64,000 nucleotides of DNA from Burkholderiaceae bacterium (lineage in GTDB: Bacteria; Pseudomonadota; Gammaproteobacteria; Burkholderiales; Burkholderiaceae_C), in NCBI GenBank assembly GCA_016790575.1, contig JAEUOU010000024.1, forward strand, positions 30,026 through 94,025. The letters are read 5' to 3'. Positions 1 through 8,067 of this stretch are shown one piece after another; the first letter of the stretch is position 1, and each line of letters opens with the position of its first letter. The notes below the pieces were generated by a model. The model was not told where the DNA came from, made no database searches, and saw nothing but the letters and a program-made list of their open reading frames with translations. The position numbers and the translations under genes were made by a program.

Positions 1-1
1 T

Positions 2-82
2 GAGGTGGTGGTGAAAGTCATGGACCGGCTGCAGCGCGGTGGCGTCAGCCGGGTCGGTCTGGCCGTGCAACTGGCGCCCTGA
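2..82 (+). CDS. tolR: TolR/ExbD family protein, C-terminal end (partial)
   Basis: Only the last 26 codons are in the window. The translation ends EVVVKVMDRLQRGGVSRVGL followed by AVQLAP and a TGA at 80-82. This matches the periplasmic C-terminal part of TolR/ExbD, where a helix (VMDRLQ) precedes a G-V-x-x-V-G-L strand. TolR is an inner-membrane partner of TolQ and TolA in the Tol-Pal envelope system. The gene lies 53 bases upstream of a tolA-like gene on the same strand, which supports TolR over ExbD. The N-terminal membrane helix is outside the window. Confidence 0.75.
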   Translation, partial: EVVVKVMDRLQRGGVSRVGLAVQLAP

Positions 83-135
83 GCGGCTCTGCCTTCAGCC
101 CGCGCAAGCGCCTGTCGTCCATCACAACCCCTGCC

Positions 136-1053
136 ATGTCCGCCACGGTCACCCGGATTCCTGACGACCCCGCGCTGTGGGCGCCGGCCCCCCCGCCGGG
201 CCAGGGTCTGTCGGTCGGGCTGGCGCTGGCGGTACATGTTGTCCTGGTGCTGGCGCTGGCCTGGGGCACCCGCTGGCAGCGGGACGCCCCGGTCACCACG
301 GTACAGGCCGAGCTGTGGGCGGCCATGCCCACCCTGGCGCCCACGCCAGCGCCCGCGCCAGCGCCTCCACCACCTCCTGCACCGGCGCCACAGCCCCGCC
401 CCGCCCCGCCGCCGCCGGCTGCCCCACCGAAAGCCGCCTCGCCACCGGAAACCCGTAACGCGGCCATCGCCACCGAGCGCCAGCGCGCCGCGTCGGAAGC
501 GGCACGCAAACTCGCCGAACAAAAAGCCGCCGAAGCCCTCAAAACCCGCCAGGCCGCCGAGGCAGCGAAGCGGCACGAGCAGGAACAAAAGGCCGAGGCG
601 GCCCGCAAACAGGCCGAAAAACGCGAGCAGGATGCCCGCCAGAAAGACCAGATCGAACGGGCAATGCGCCTGGCCGGAGCAGCCAGCCCCAGCCCGAACG
701 CCAGCCCGGCAATGCCCAGCCCGGCTGCGGCGGCGGCACTGGCCGCGGGCGGCGCGACCCAGGCCAGCATCGGCGCCGCCGGCCCCTCGGCGACGTATGC
801 CGGGCGGGTGGTGGCCGCCGTCAAACCCAACATCGTCTATCCGGACCTGATGGCCGGCAATCCGCGCGCCATCGTCGAGGTCCGCACCGCACCCGATGGC
901 ACCATCACCAGCCGGCGGCTGATCACCCCCAGCGGCCTGCGCGCATGGGACGACGCCGTGCTGCGGGCGCTGGACAAGACCGAAAAAATGCCCCGCGACA
1001 CCGACGGGCGGGTGCCCGCCGTGATCGAGATGGGCTTTCGACCGCGTGACTGA
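136..1053 (+). CDS. tolA: TolA-like envelope protein with TonB C-terminal domain
   Basis: The protein has 305 residues with the TolA layout. A single membrane helix lies at about residues 25-45, followed by a Pro/Ala-rich stretch (about 60-95). A charged Ala/Lys/Glu-rich helical region with K-x-A-E-repeats spans about 100-175, and a compact C-terminal domain runs from about 215 to the end (YAGRVVAAVKPNIVYP...VPAVIEMGF) in the TonB/TolA fold. TolA links the inner-membrane TolQR motor to Pal and the outer membrane. It follows tolR directly. Unlike the usual order, tolB does not follow; a repeat and an oppositely oriented stress gene come next. A TonB identity is possible, but the Ala/Lys helix and the tolR neighbour favour TolA. 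Confidence 0.8.
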   Translation: MSATVTRIPDDPALWAPAPPPGQGLSVGLALAVHVVLVLALAWGTRWQRDAPVTTVQAELWAAMPTLAPTPAPAPAPPPPPAPAPQPRPAPPPPAAPPKAASPPETRNAAIATERQRAASEAARKLAEQKAAEALKTRQAAEAAKRHEQEQKAEAARKQAEKREQDARQKDQIERAMRLAGAASPSPNASPAMPSPAAAAALAAGGATQASIGAAGPSATYAGRVVAAVKPNIVYPDLMAGNPRAIVEVRTAPDGTITSRRLITPSGLRAWDDAVLRALDKTEKMPRDTDGRVPAVIEMGFRPRD

Positions 1054-1065
1054 AGGCCACGGGTA

Positions 1066-1125
1066 CGAAAAACGCTACTTTTTCGGTAGCTGAAAGTGAC
1101 CTTTTTACGATGGGTTTCTGGCAAA
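1066..1125 (+). repeat. Dispersed intergenic repeat, copy 1
   Basis: The core at 1096-1117 reads GTGACCTTTTTACGATGGGT, a diverged version of the motif also found at 5871, 8747, 11711, 15608, 28821 and 34909. A GCTAC/GTAGC inverted pair (1074-1078 and 1086-1090) sits just upstream. The copy lies between the convergent tolA and universal stress protein genes. Confidence 0.6.
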
Positions 1126-1139
1126 AAGACCCAAAACCT

Positions 1140-1583
1140 TCATTCCGGAGCCCGAACCACCAGCACTGGCTGGTCGGCATGCTGCAGAACCCGCTGCGCG
1201 ACACTGCCGAGCACCATTTTTTCCAGTCCGCGCCGGCCATGCGAGCCCATCACGATCAGGTCGGCCTCGATGGCATTGGCGGTCTCGATGATGCCGCGCC
1301 ACGGGGTATGGTTCTCCACCACGGTGGACTCCAGCGACACACCGGCCGCTTCGATCCGTTCGCGGGCCGCGCGGATCGAGTCATTGGCCTCGGCGCTGGC
1401 CGCGCTCAGGTACGTGGCCTGGCCGTAGGCAAAGTCGGTGCCGACGCCGGTGAACGGATAGGGGTCGATGACATAGATCACCGTGACCTTGCCATCAAAG
1501 GCCTTGGCCAGATCAACCGCCTTGTCAACGGCCTTGAAGGACGTGGCCGAGCCGTCGACCGGAACCAGAATGTGCTTGAACAT
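1140..1583 (-). CDS. Universal stress protein, UspA family
   Basis: The 147-residue product begins MFKHILVPVDGS and carries the nucleotide-binding signature of the ATP-binding Usp subclass near the C-terminus (G-S-H-G-R-R-G...L-G-S-V-A, then PVLVV). I start it at 1583 because a good ribosome site (GAGGAG) lies just upstream of that ATG; an in-frame ATG 30 bases earlier has no homologous sequence behind it. Usp proteins are cytoplasmic dimers induced by starvation or respiratory stress. It is monocistronic, facing tolA tail to tail. Confidence 0.9.
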   Translation of the reverse strand: MFKHILVPVDGSATSFKAVDKAVDLAKAFDGKVTVIYVIDPYPFTGVGTDFAYGQATYLSAASAEANDSIRAARERIEAAGVSLESTVVENHTPWRGIIETANAIEADLIVMGSHGRRGLEKMVLGSVAQRVLQHADQPVLVVRAPE

Positions 1584-1649
1584 GGGTGACTCCTCTGTGG
1601 TGTGGTGCCCCATTATGGGGACCGGCCCGACGCCACTTCTTGACCCGGA

Positions 1650-2411
1650 TCAAGCGCCTGAGGGGTCCACCACTTCGGCATCCGGGAAACCGACCGCGCG
1701 CAGTGTCACCACCAGGGTATCGCGCCAGCCAAAGCCGGCCAGCGGCTGAATCGGTGTGGATTCATGGATGACCCGGTGGTCGTCGAGCAGCAACACCGAC
1801 CACGGTTCGGTGAGCGTAAACCGTTGGCCGGTGGGGCCAGCGGCATCAAAAACCCGGGTCTCGCCGCCCTTGACGCCCTGGCGGGCCACCAGAAACACCG
1901 CCACCAGATCGACGCCGTCGCGGTGTGCGCCCTCGGGAGTGGGGCGACCGATGCCGTCGGTGGTGTCGATACGGAACTGATGCGCCTCGCCGTACCAGGG
2001 CTCCACACCCCAGAGCCCGTCGGCCACCGTGCCCAGCCAGCACAGCAAACGCTGCCAGGTCACCGATGCGGTGGTGTCCGGCGCAATCGGCTCAAACCAG
2101 CGCGCCATGCCGCCATGCAGCGCGTTGTAGTCCACGCTCTGCCAGTGGGCGCGGTGCGACACCGGTACCACCTGGGCGTCACGAATCATGAAGCTCTCGT
2201 GCCGGCGGCGCCGGTAGCGCCCGCCGTCGCGCAGGTAGGCGTCCGGGGGCAGGTGATCCCAGTCGGCGGCCAGCTGGTGCAGCGCCGGCTCCGACAGGCC
2301 CGCAGCCTGCCGCACTGCCTGTGCCGACAGCACGCCGTAGCCCTGATCCCTCAGCGTCGCGGCAAGCGCCTCCGGAGCTGTGACGGGCGGGGCAAGAAGA
2401 CTTTGGGGCAT
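1650..2411 (-). CDS. 2OG-Fe(II) oxygenase family protein (2OG-Fe_Oxy_2 type)
   Basis: This is a 253-residue cytosolic protein. It has an H-x-D iron-binding motif in AHRDGVDLVAVFLV, a distal His in DDHRVIHESTPI and a following Arg (WRDTLVV) that could bind 2-oxoglutarate. The R-I-D-T...G-x-P-x-P-E-G-x-H-R-D-G pattern is typical of the 2OG-Fe_Oxy_2 (PF10014) family, whose best-studied members hydroxylate free amino acids. The substrate here cannot be read from sequence. I chose the start at 2411 (MPQSLLAPP); a longer frame to 2525 adds low-complexity residues. It is divergent from the hemerythrin gene. Confidence 0.75.
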   Translation of the reverse strand: MPQSLLAPPVTAPEALAATLRDQGYGVLSAQAVRQAAGLSEPALHQLAADWDHLPPDAYLRDGGRYRRRRHESFMIRDAQVVPVSHRAHWQSVDYNALHGGMARWFEPIAPDTTASVTWQRLLCWLGTVADGLWGVEPWYGEAHQFRIDTTDGIGRPTPEGAHRDGVDLVAVFLVARQGVKGGETRVFDAAGPTGQRFTLTEPWSVLLLDDHRVIHESTPIQPLAGFGWRDTLVVTLRAVGFPDAEVVDPSGA

Positions 2412-2548
2412 GGCAGCGGGACGGGAAGAACGAGGCGGAAGAAGCGTTTCAGTATGGCAAGGACCTGGCGTCGTGGCATGACCTGGATCAAGCCAGCGCG
2501 ACACCGGCGCGGCTAAGCTTGCCACTTCGATTTTCGCAAAGCCTCATC

Positions 2549-3064
2549 ATGCCTTATCTCGAGTGGTCGGACGCCTTGGCCATGGACCTGCCGGTCATGG
2601 ATCAGACGCACCGTGAATTCATTGATCTGCTCGGCGCCGCCGAGATGGCGCCCGACGACCAGTTGCTGGGCCGCTGGCGTGCGCTGGTGGCCCATACCGA
2701 CGACCATTTCGCCCAGGAAGACCAGTGGATGGCGGCCACCCGGTTCTCTTCGACCAATTGCCACACCACGCAGCACAAGGTGGTGCTGCAGGTTCTGCGC
2801 GAGGGACTCGCGCGCGGCGAGCGCGGCGAACTGGACGTCATCCGGGCGATGGTCCGCGAACTGTCGGCCTGGTTCCCGCACCATGCGCAGGCCATGGATG
2901 CCGCCCTGGCGCTGCACCTGCGCCGGGTGGGCTACGACCCCGAAACCGGTGTGGTGAGGATGCCCCAGGCGCTGCCCCAGGAGGTCATTCACGGCTGTGG
3001 CGGTGACACCTGTTCCGAGCCGGCCACCGCGACCCCGGCGGAGGCGGTCGCCACCCCGGCATGA
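2549..3064 (+). CDS. Bacteriohemerythrin
   Basis: The 171-residue product begins MPYLEWSDAL and carries the di-iron ligand pattern of hemerythrins: H in DQTHREF, H-x-x-x-E in DDHFAQED, H-x-x-x-H in CHTTQHKVV, and H-H-x-x-x-x-D in WFPHHAQAMD. Such proteins bind O2 reversibly in the cytoplasm and often serve as oxygen stores or sensors in microaerobic bacteria. A C-terminal Ala/Thr-rich tail of about 35 residues follows the four-helix domain. Its stop overlaps the next start as ATGA, so the downstream YitT-type gene is probably translationally coupled. Confidence 0.88.
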   Translation: MPYLEWSDALAMDLPVMDQTHREFIDLLGAAEMAPDDQLLGRWRALVAHTDDHFAQEDQWMAATRFSSTNCHTTQHKVVLQVLREGLARGERGELDVIRAMVRELSAWFPHHAQAMDAALALHLRRVGYDPETGVVRMPQALPQEVIHGCGGDTCSEPATATPAEAVATPA

Positions 3065-3723
3065 GCGCCCGTACCGCCCAGGCGCCCCTGGCGGCGCCCG
3101 CAGCGTCCAAAACGCCCGCCGCGCCCGGGGCCTTGCGCCATCGCCTGTACGAAGACGTGCAGGCACTGCTCACGGGTACGATGTTTGTGGCGCTGGGCGT
3201 GATGATGTTTGCACAGGCCTCGCTGCTCACCGGCGGCACCGCCGGCATCGCTTTCCTGCTGCATTACGGCGCCGGAACAAGCTTCGGCCTGGCGTTTTTT
3301 CTGATCAACCTGCCGTTCTACCTGCTGGCCTGGAAACGCATGGGCCCGGCGTTCACGGTCAAGACCTTTGTGGCCGTGGCGCTGCTGTCGCTGTTCACCT
3401 GGCTGTTGCCCAAAGGACTGAGTTTCGGCCATGTCGCACCGCCCCTGGCGGCGGTGCTCGGCGGGCTGCTGTGCGGCGCGGGCATGCTGATCCTGTTTCG
3501 CCACCGTGCCAGCCTGGGGGGACTCAATGTGGTCGTCCTGCTGCTGCAGGAGCGTTTTGGCTGGCGGGCCGGGTCCGTGCAGCTGGTGCTCGATTCGCTG
3601 ATTGTCCTGACCGCGCTGTGGATCGCCGATCCGGGGCGGGTGGCGCTGTCGGTCCTGGGCGGTGTGGTGCTCAACCTGGCGCTGGCCGTGAATCACCGGC
3701 CCGGCCGCTACGTGGCATTCTGA
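3061..3723 (+). CDS. YitT/DUF161 family integral membrane protein
   Basis: The 220-residue protein has an Ala/Pro-rich cytosolic N-terminus, then five or six hydrophobic helices. The conserved YitT features are visible: LLTGGTAGIAFLLHYGAG, INLPFYLLAWKRMG and a G-G-L-N-V-V-V-L-L-L segment. YitT-type proteins are widespread and of unsettled function. This version lacks the large C-terminal DUF2179 domain found in Firmicutes, so it is the short proteobacterial form. It overlaps the hemerythrin gene by four bases. Confidence 0.8.
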   Translation: MSARTAQAPLAAPAASKTPAAPGALRHRLYEDVQALLTGTMFVALGVMMFAQASLLTGGTAGIAFLLHYGAGTSFGLAFFLINLPFYLLAWKRMGPAFTVKTFVAVALLSLFTWLLPKGLSFGHVAPPLAAVLGGLLCGAGMLILFRHRASLGGLNVVVLLLQERFGWRAGSVQLVLDSLIVLTALWIADPGRVALSVLGGVVLNLALAVNHRPGRYVAF

Positions 3724-3747
3724 GCCCGAGACGCGGCGGACCACCGC

Positions 3748-4425
3748 ATGAGCGCCACCCTGATCGTTGCCACCGTGGCACTGGCAGCGGCAATGCTGAT
3801 GCGGCCCTGGCGCATGCTGCGCGACGGCACACTCGCCACGCCGCTGCTGGCGGCGCTGGTGGTTCTGCCCTGGCTGTGGGCCCTGCCGCGCCTGCACGCC
3901 ATGCCCTTGCAGCTGCAATGGTCCGGAGCCTGTATGGTGCTGCTGACCCTGGGCTGGCCGCTGGCGGTGCCGGTCCTGCTGCTGGTCGCCTTCATTTCGT
4001 CCCTGTGGGCGCCGCTGCCGCTGCTGGAAACCATAGACCTCGCGGTCTGGCTGGGCATCGTGCCGGCCACCATTGCCCTGGCCTTGGGCGGCGCGCTGCG
4101 CCGCTGGGTCTGGCATCACCCCTTTGTCTACATCCTCGGGCGCGGCTTTCTGGGCACGGCCGTGGCGGTGTTCGGCGCCGGTTTGCTGGCGCAGTGGAGC
4201 GGTCAGGAACTGGCACACGTCAGCACCGGCCTGGGCCTGGTGGCCCGCTGGCTGATGGCCTGGGGCGATGCCTTCATGACCGGCATGATGGCCGCCATCT
4301 TCGTCGCCTTCCGCCCGCAATGGCTGGCAACCTGGTCGGACATGATCTACCTCAACAAGAACGCCGATGCCGAACCGGCGATTGATAAAGATCAGAACCG
4401 TCCGGACGAACCGGGCGGACAGTAG
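3748..4425 (+). CDS. Polytopic membrane protein, possibly CbiM-like
   Basis: The 225-residue protein has about six predicted membrane helices and a short polar C-terminal tail (DKDQNRPDEPGGQ). The overall pattern (LP-rich helices, WHHPFVYILGRGFLGTAVAVFG, then an amphipathic C-terminal helix with MAWGDAFMTGMMAAIFVAFRP) resembles small proteobacterial membrane proteins distantly related to the CbiM-type substrate-capture component of energy-coupling transporters. No metal-binding N-terminal His is evident, so transport of a specific metal is not claimed. It lies 24 bases after the YitT-like gene in the same run. Confidence 0.5.
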   Translation: MSATLIVATVALAAAMLMRPWRMLRDGTLATPLLAALVVLPWLWALPRLHAMPLQLQWSGACMVLLTLGWPLAVPVLLLVAFISSLWAPLPLLETIDLAVWLGIVPATIALALGGALRRWVWHHPFVYILGRGFLGTAVAVFGAGLLAQWSGQELAHVSTGLGLVARWLMAWGDAFMTGMMAAIFVAFRPQWLATWSDMIYLNKNADAEPAIDKDQNRPDEPGGQ

Positions 4426-4467
4426 CGGTCACTGCAACCGGGCGCACCGCGCTCCAGGAGACTGACC

Positions 4468-4611
4468 GTGAAACTCTTCAGCGATCTGATCGGCACCGAC
4501 TACGGCCTCATGAGCCTGGTGGTCATCGCCATTACCTTGGGCATGGGTGTCTGGTACGTGCGTTACTTCGTGAACAAGATAAACGAAGACGCGAAAAAGG
4601 CGGGCAAGTAA
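4468..4611 (+). CDS. DUF3149 small membrane protein
   Basis: This small GTG-start gene encodes 47 residues. The sequence begins MKLFSDLIGTDYGLMSLVVI and continues with one hydrophobic helix and a basic tail ending NEDAKKAGK. The K-L-x-x-D-L-x-x-T-D-Y-G-L-M-S-L start and the R-Y-F-x-x-K tail match the short DUF3149 family of betaproteobacteria. A ribosome site (CCAGGAG) sits 10 bases upstream. It is the last gene of the run beginning with hemerythrin. A short GCGGGC/GCCCGC inverted repeat overlaps its stop codon. Confidence 0.8.
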   Translation: MKLFSDLIGTDYGLMSLVVIAITLGMGVWYVRYFVNKINEDAKKAGK

Positions 4612-4633
4612 GCCCGCAAGGGACGCTGGCGGT

Positions 4634-5842
4634 TCAGACCACCAGCGCCAGTGTCATACCGGCCTGGCGCAGCCGGTCGGCCAGCACCACCCCCAACCCG
4701 CTGGCCGGCGTCAGAACCCCGCCGCCGGACTTCCCGCCCGGCAATGCGCGGGCGTCCAACGCCAGGGCCAGCGCTGCCTCACACACCATCACCGTCGTGG
4801 CGCGGTTGCCGGGGTCACCCGACGCCGCCACCCGCGCGCGGGCCACCGTGCCGCGCGCACCGAAACCCACCAGTTCGCAGCGGAAACCGCCCCGGTTCAT
4901 GCTGTCTTCGGACGGCCCCTCACCGGGCGCGGGCGCCAGCCGCCGCGCCAGCGCGCGCACCGGGGCGAGCTGGAGCGCCGCCTGCGAGGCGCCCATCCCG
5001 GCGCTCACCCCCGCCGCCATCAGCGCCGCCGCCGTGCCGGAGCCGAAACGCAGGTATTCCTGGTAGTGGAAACCGGGCCCGTAATCCAGCAGCGCGGCAC
5101 TGCGCCGCACCACCCGGGTATTGACGGGGCCCATGAAAAACGGGCCGACCCAGGCCTTGAAATCGGCGTCGCGATGCGGCGCCACGGGGTCCGCATCGGT
5201 GGGTCCGGCCGGGGGTCGGGTGTCCGCGGGATTGAGCAGCCACGGGTCGGCCAGGGCATCGGCCTGGCCGGAGTCGAGCATGTTCAGCGCCGACGCCAGC
5301 GTGCCGCCATTGAAGCCCCCGCGCAGCGAGAAAGCGGCCTTCACCCCCGTGCAGGGTTCGCCCTGGGCCGCGAAGTGCTGCACCAGCATCGCGGCACCCA
5401 GATCGGATGGCACGGAGTCAAAACCGCAGCAGGGGATGATGCGGGTGCCATCGGCGGCTGCCTGCGCATGGTGGCGGTCGATCAGGCCGCGCACCCACGG
5501 GGTCTCGCCGGTGATGTCCACATAGTGGGTGCGCTGCGCCACGCAGGCGGCGACCAGGGCACTGCCGAACAGGGCAAACGGCCCGGCCGTGCTGAGCACC
5601 ACGCGGGTGTCGCCCGCCAGCGCGGCGAGTGCGCGCGCGTCGGCCGCATCGGCCACCACAATGCCGGCATGGGCCGCGCCCGGTCCGGCGGCCTGCCGGG
5701 CCGCCTCCAGCTTGTCGCGGTTGCGTCCGGCCAGCGCCCAGCGCAGCCCGCCCCCGTGCGCGGCGAAATACGCCACGGTCTGGCGCCCGACAAAGCCGCT
5801 GGCGCCATAGAGAACCACGTCGTAAGGCCGGCTCTTGCTCAT
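4634..5842 (-). CDS. Saccharopine dehydrogenase-like NAD(P)-binding protein
   Basis: The 402-residue product begins MSKSRPYDVVLYGASGFVGR, an N-terminal Rossmann fold with G-A-S-G-F-V-G. It continues with VDITGETPWVRGLIDRHH and IIPCCGFDSVPSDLGA, features shared with trans-acting enoyl reductases and other saccharopine-dehydrogenase-like oxidoreductases. No substrate can be assigned. The longer open frame reaches 6025, but its extra 61 residues read through the dispersed repeat and the end of the neighbouring SDR, so I start at 5842. It lies downstream of the SDR gene on the same strand. Confidence 0.75.
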   Translation of the reverse strand: MSKSRPYDVVLYGASGFVGRQTVAYFAAHGGGLRWALAGRNRDKLEAARQAAGPGAAHAGIVVADAADARALAALAGDTRVVLSTAGPFALFGSALVAACVAQRTHYVDITGETPWVRGLIDRHHAQAAADGTRIIPCCGFDSVPSDLGAAMLVQHFAAQGEPCTGVKAAFSLRGGFNGGTLASALNMLDSGQADALADPWLLNPADTRPPAGPTDADPVAPHRDADFKAWVGPFFMGPVNTRVVRRSAALLDYGPGFHYQEYLRFGSGTAAALMAAGVSAGMGASQAALQLAPVRALARRLAPAPGEGPSEDSMNRGGFRCELVGFGARGTVARARVAASGDPGNRATTVMVCEAALALALDARALPGGKSGGGVLTPASGLGVVLADRLRQAGMTLALVV

Positions 5843-5870
5843 GTCACACCCCACATCGACTATCGAATTT

Positions 5871-5910
5871 ATAGCTTGAAAGCACTGCTTTTCGCTGGGT
5901 ATTGCCCTGT
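5871..5910 (+). repeat. Dispersed intergenic repeat, copy 2
   Basis: The sequence begins ATAGCTTGAAAGCACTGC and contains the core TTTTCGCTGGGTATTGCC. It has the same order of blocks (ATAGC, spacer, CGCTGGGTAT, then a T-rich tail) as the other copies. It sits between two minus-strand genes and fills nearly the whole gap between them. Confidence 0.75.
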
Positions 5911-5915
5911 TTTCT

Positions 5916-6728
5916 TCAAAACTGCCCGGTTTTGCGCCCGAACAGGCCGGCGACGCGACGCAACAGCCATTTGGGGGTGCCGCGCGAGGCCAGAACCGCC
6001 GCCTGGTTGACAGCGCCGGGCACACAGATGACGTCGCCGTTCATGCAGGCCGCAAAACCTTCGCGGGCCACCTCCTCGACGCGGCCGATCAGCATCCCGG
6101 GCAGGCGCGAAACCTGGGCATTGGCCGCGGCAGCGGAATCGAGCATGGGCGTGGCCGTGATGCCGGGGCACAACGCCGTCACGGTGACGCCGCTGTCACG
6201 CAGTTCGACCGCCAGCGATTCGGTCAACGACAGTACATACGCCTTGGTGGCGGCGTAGGTCGCCAGCGAGGGCACCGGCTGGAACGCGGCGATGGAAGCC
6301 ACGTTCAGCACCCGGCCGGCGCCCCGCTGCGCCATGGCGGGCACAAAGGCCGACAGCAGGGCCGTGAGCGCCGTGATGTTGAGGTCGATCATCTGCCGGT
6401 GCACCGACGCCTCCTGACGCACAAACGCGCCCTGGGCCAGCACACCGGCGTTGTTGACCAGCACATCCACCGACAACCCGGCGCGGTCAAGACGGGCGGC
6501 CAGTGCGGCGGCCGCGTGCGGCACCGCCAGGTCGGCCGGCTCGACCCGCACGGTAACGCCGTGGCGGGTGCGCAGCGCCGCGGCCAGCGCCTGCAGCTTG
6601 TCGGCGCTGCGGGCCACGAGAACCAGATCATGGCCGGCGGCCGCGAATTGGCCGGCCAGCGCCTCGCCAATTCCAGAGGATGCGCCCGTGACCAGGGCAA
6701 GGGGTTGGTGGGGGCGGACTCGGGACAT
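5916..6728 (-). CDS. Short-chain dehydrogenase/reductase
   Basis: This is a 270-residue classical SDR. The cofactor motif TGASSGIG is at about residues 14-21, NNAG at about 93-96, the catalytic Ser in NVASIAAF and the Y-x-x-x-K in TYAATKAYV. The basic residues after strand 2 (VARSADK) suggest NADP(H). The C-terminal portion (LLRRVAGLFGRK) is amphipathic and basic, as in membrane-associated members. The substrate is unknown. It precedes the saccharopine-dehydrogenase-like gene on the same strand with repeat copy 2 between them. Confidence 0.85.
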   Translation of the reverse strand: MSRVRPHQPLALVTGASSGIGEALAGQFAAAGHDLVLVARSADKLQALAAALRTRHGVTVRVEPADLAVPHAAAALAARLDRAGLSVDVLVNNAGVLAQGAFVRQEASVHRQMIDLNITALTALLSAFVPAMAQRGAGRVLNVASIAAFQPVPSLATYAATKAYVLSLTESLAVELRDSGVTVTALCPGITATPMLDSAAAANAQVSRLPGMLIGRVEEVAREGFAACMNGDVICVPGAVNQAAVLASRGTPKWLLRRVAGLFGRKTGQF

Positions 6729-6763
6729 CAGGGCTCCGGGGTGAAAAAGACGGACCGCGCGAC

Positions 6764-7969
6764 TCAGTCGACCAGCATGGCGTAGACCATGTCGCGCAGC
6801 AGCGGGCGGTAGAACTCCCGCTGGTTGGGTGCCTGGATCATCAGGATCGCAAACAGCTCTTCGGCCGGATCGACAAAAAATGTGGTGCCGGCGATGCCAC
6901 CCCAGTAGTACATGCCCACGGAGCCCGGGGTGGGCGCCTCGCCGGCGGCGATGCGTACGGCAAAACCCAGGCCGAAGCCGTGGCCCGGCGGCAGCAGGGA
7001 CGCGCTGGCGCCGGGCGCCACCGGAATGTCGCCCAGGTGGTCGGCGGTCATGTAGTCGACGGTGCGCGGACCCAGCAGGCGCACACCATCGAGTGCGCCC
7101 TTGTTCAGCAGAAACTGCAGGAAGCGGGCGTAATCCCGGGCGGTGGACACCAGCCCGCCGCCGCCGCCTTCCATGCGGCCGGGATGGCGAAAATCGGTCA
7201 CGGGCATGGGCACGCCGCCATCCGGGTCGTGGGCAAAGGGCTCGGCCAGGCGGGGCAGATGCTGTTCGGGCACCGTGAAACCGGTGTCGGTCATGCCCAG
7301 CGGCTCGAAGACATGCTCGCGCAGGTAGGTGCCCAGGCTTTGTCCGGCGACCACCTCCACGAGTCGGCCGAGCACGTCGGTGGCGCGGCTGTACTCCCAG
7401 ACGCTGCCGGGCTGGAACATCAGCGGAATGGCGGCCAGCGCGGCGCAGAACTCGGCATTGCTGCGTTCGCGCGAGCCCAGCCGGGCCTGCGCATATTCGC
7501 GCTGCACGCCGGCCACACCCAGGAATTCGTAGGTGAATCCGGCGGTATGGCGCAGCAGGTCCTGCACCGTCGCCGGCCGCGCCGCCGGCACCAGCGTGCG
7601 CACGCCGTCGTGCTCCACCGCCACCGGCTGGCCGGCGAATTCGGGCAGGTATTTCGCTATCGGGTCACTCAGCAACACGCGGCCCTGCTCCATCAGCATC
7701 AGCGTCGCCACCGACACCAGGGGTTTGGTCATCGAATAGATGCGAAAGAGCGAATCCCGCGCCATGCGGCTGCCAGTGGCGGGGTTCTGCCGGCCCAGGT
7801 GCTCGAACAGGGCCACTTTGCCGCGCCGCGCGACCAACACCACCGCGCCGGGCAGGCGGCCGCGGTCCACATCGGCCTGCAGCCGGTCGAGCAGGCGCTG
7901 CGCGCGCAGCGGACACAGGCCGACATCGGCGGGGTTGGCCTGGGGCAGGGGCAGGTGGCTGGCGATCAT
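6764..7969 (-). CDS. Serine hydrolase, beta-lactamase/family VIII esterase type
   Basis: The 401-residue protein has no signal peptide, consistent with a cytosolic family VIII esterase rather than a secreted beta-lactamase. The nucleophile motif S-x-x-K is in FRIYSMTKPLVS, the second motif Y-S-R sits in VWEYSRATDVLGRLVE, and a W-G-G-I-A-G-T segment near the C-terminus replaces the KTG box. Such enzymes hydrolyse short esters and occasionally beta-lactams; the substrate is not predictable. It is followed 35 bases later by the SDR gene on the same strand and is divergent from the DUF502 gene. Confidence 0.82.
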   Translation of the reverse strand: MIASHLPLPQANPADVGLCPLRAQRLLDRLQADVDRGRLPGAVVLVARRGKVALFEHLGRQNPATGSRMARDSLFRIYSMTKPLVSVATLMLMEQGRVLLSDPIAKYLPEFAGQPVAVEHDGVRTLVPAARPATVQDLLRHTAGFTYEFLGVAGVQREYAQARLGSRERSNAEFCAALAAIPLMFQPGSVWEYSRATDVLGRLVEVVAGQSLGTYLREHVFEPLGMTDTGFTVPEQHLPRLAEPFAHDPDGGVPMPVTDFRHPGRMEGGGGGLVSTARDYARFLQFLLNKGALDGVRLLGPRTVDYMTADHLGDIPVAPGASASLLPPGHGFGLGFAVRIAAGEAPTPGSVGMYYWGGIAGTTFFVDPAEELFAILMIQAPNQREFYRPLLRDMVYAMLVD

Positions 7970-8067
7970 CCGTAACTTCTCCGTGGGGCGGCGGCCGGGG
8001 CCGCCGGTTCATGGCAACATCGCTGCCATTGTGCGACCAAGCGCCGGCAAGCGTCCGGCGGAGCCTT

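Noticed and set aside
2989..4320. Long open frame on the minus strand (over 440 codons) opposite the YitT-like and membrane-protein genes
   Set aside because: Gln/His/Arg-rich translation without domains; it is the complement of two well-supported membrane-protein genes in GC-rich DNA.
4600..4617. GCGGGC/GCCCGC inverted repeat at the end of the DUF3149 gene as terminator
   Set aside because: Six-base stem overlapping the stop codon and no T-run; too weak to list.
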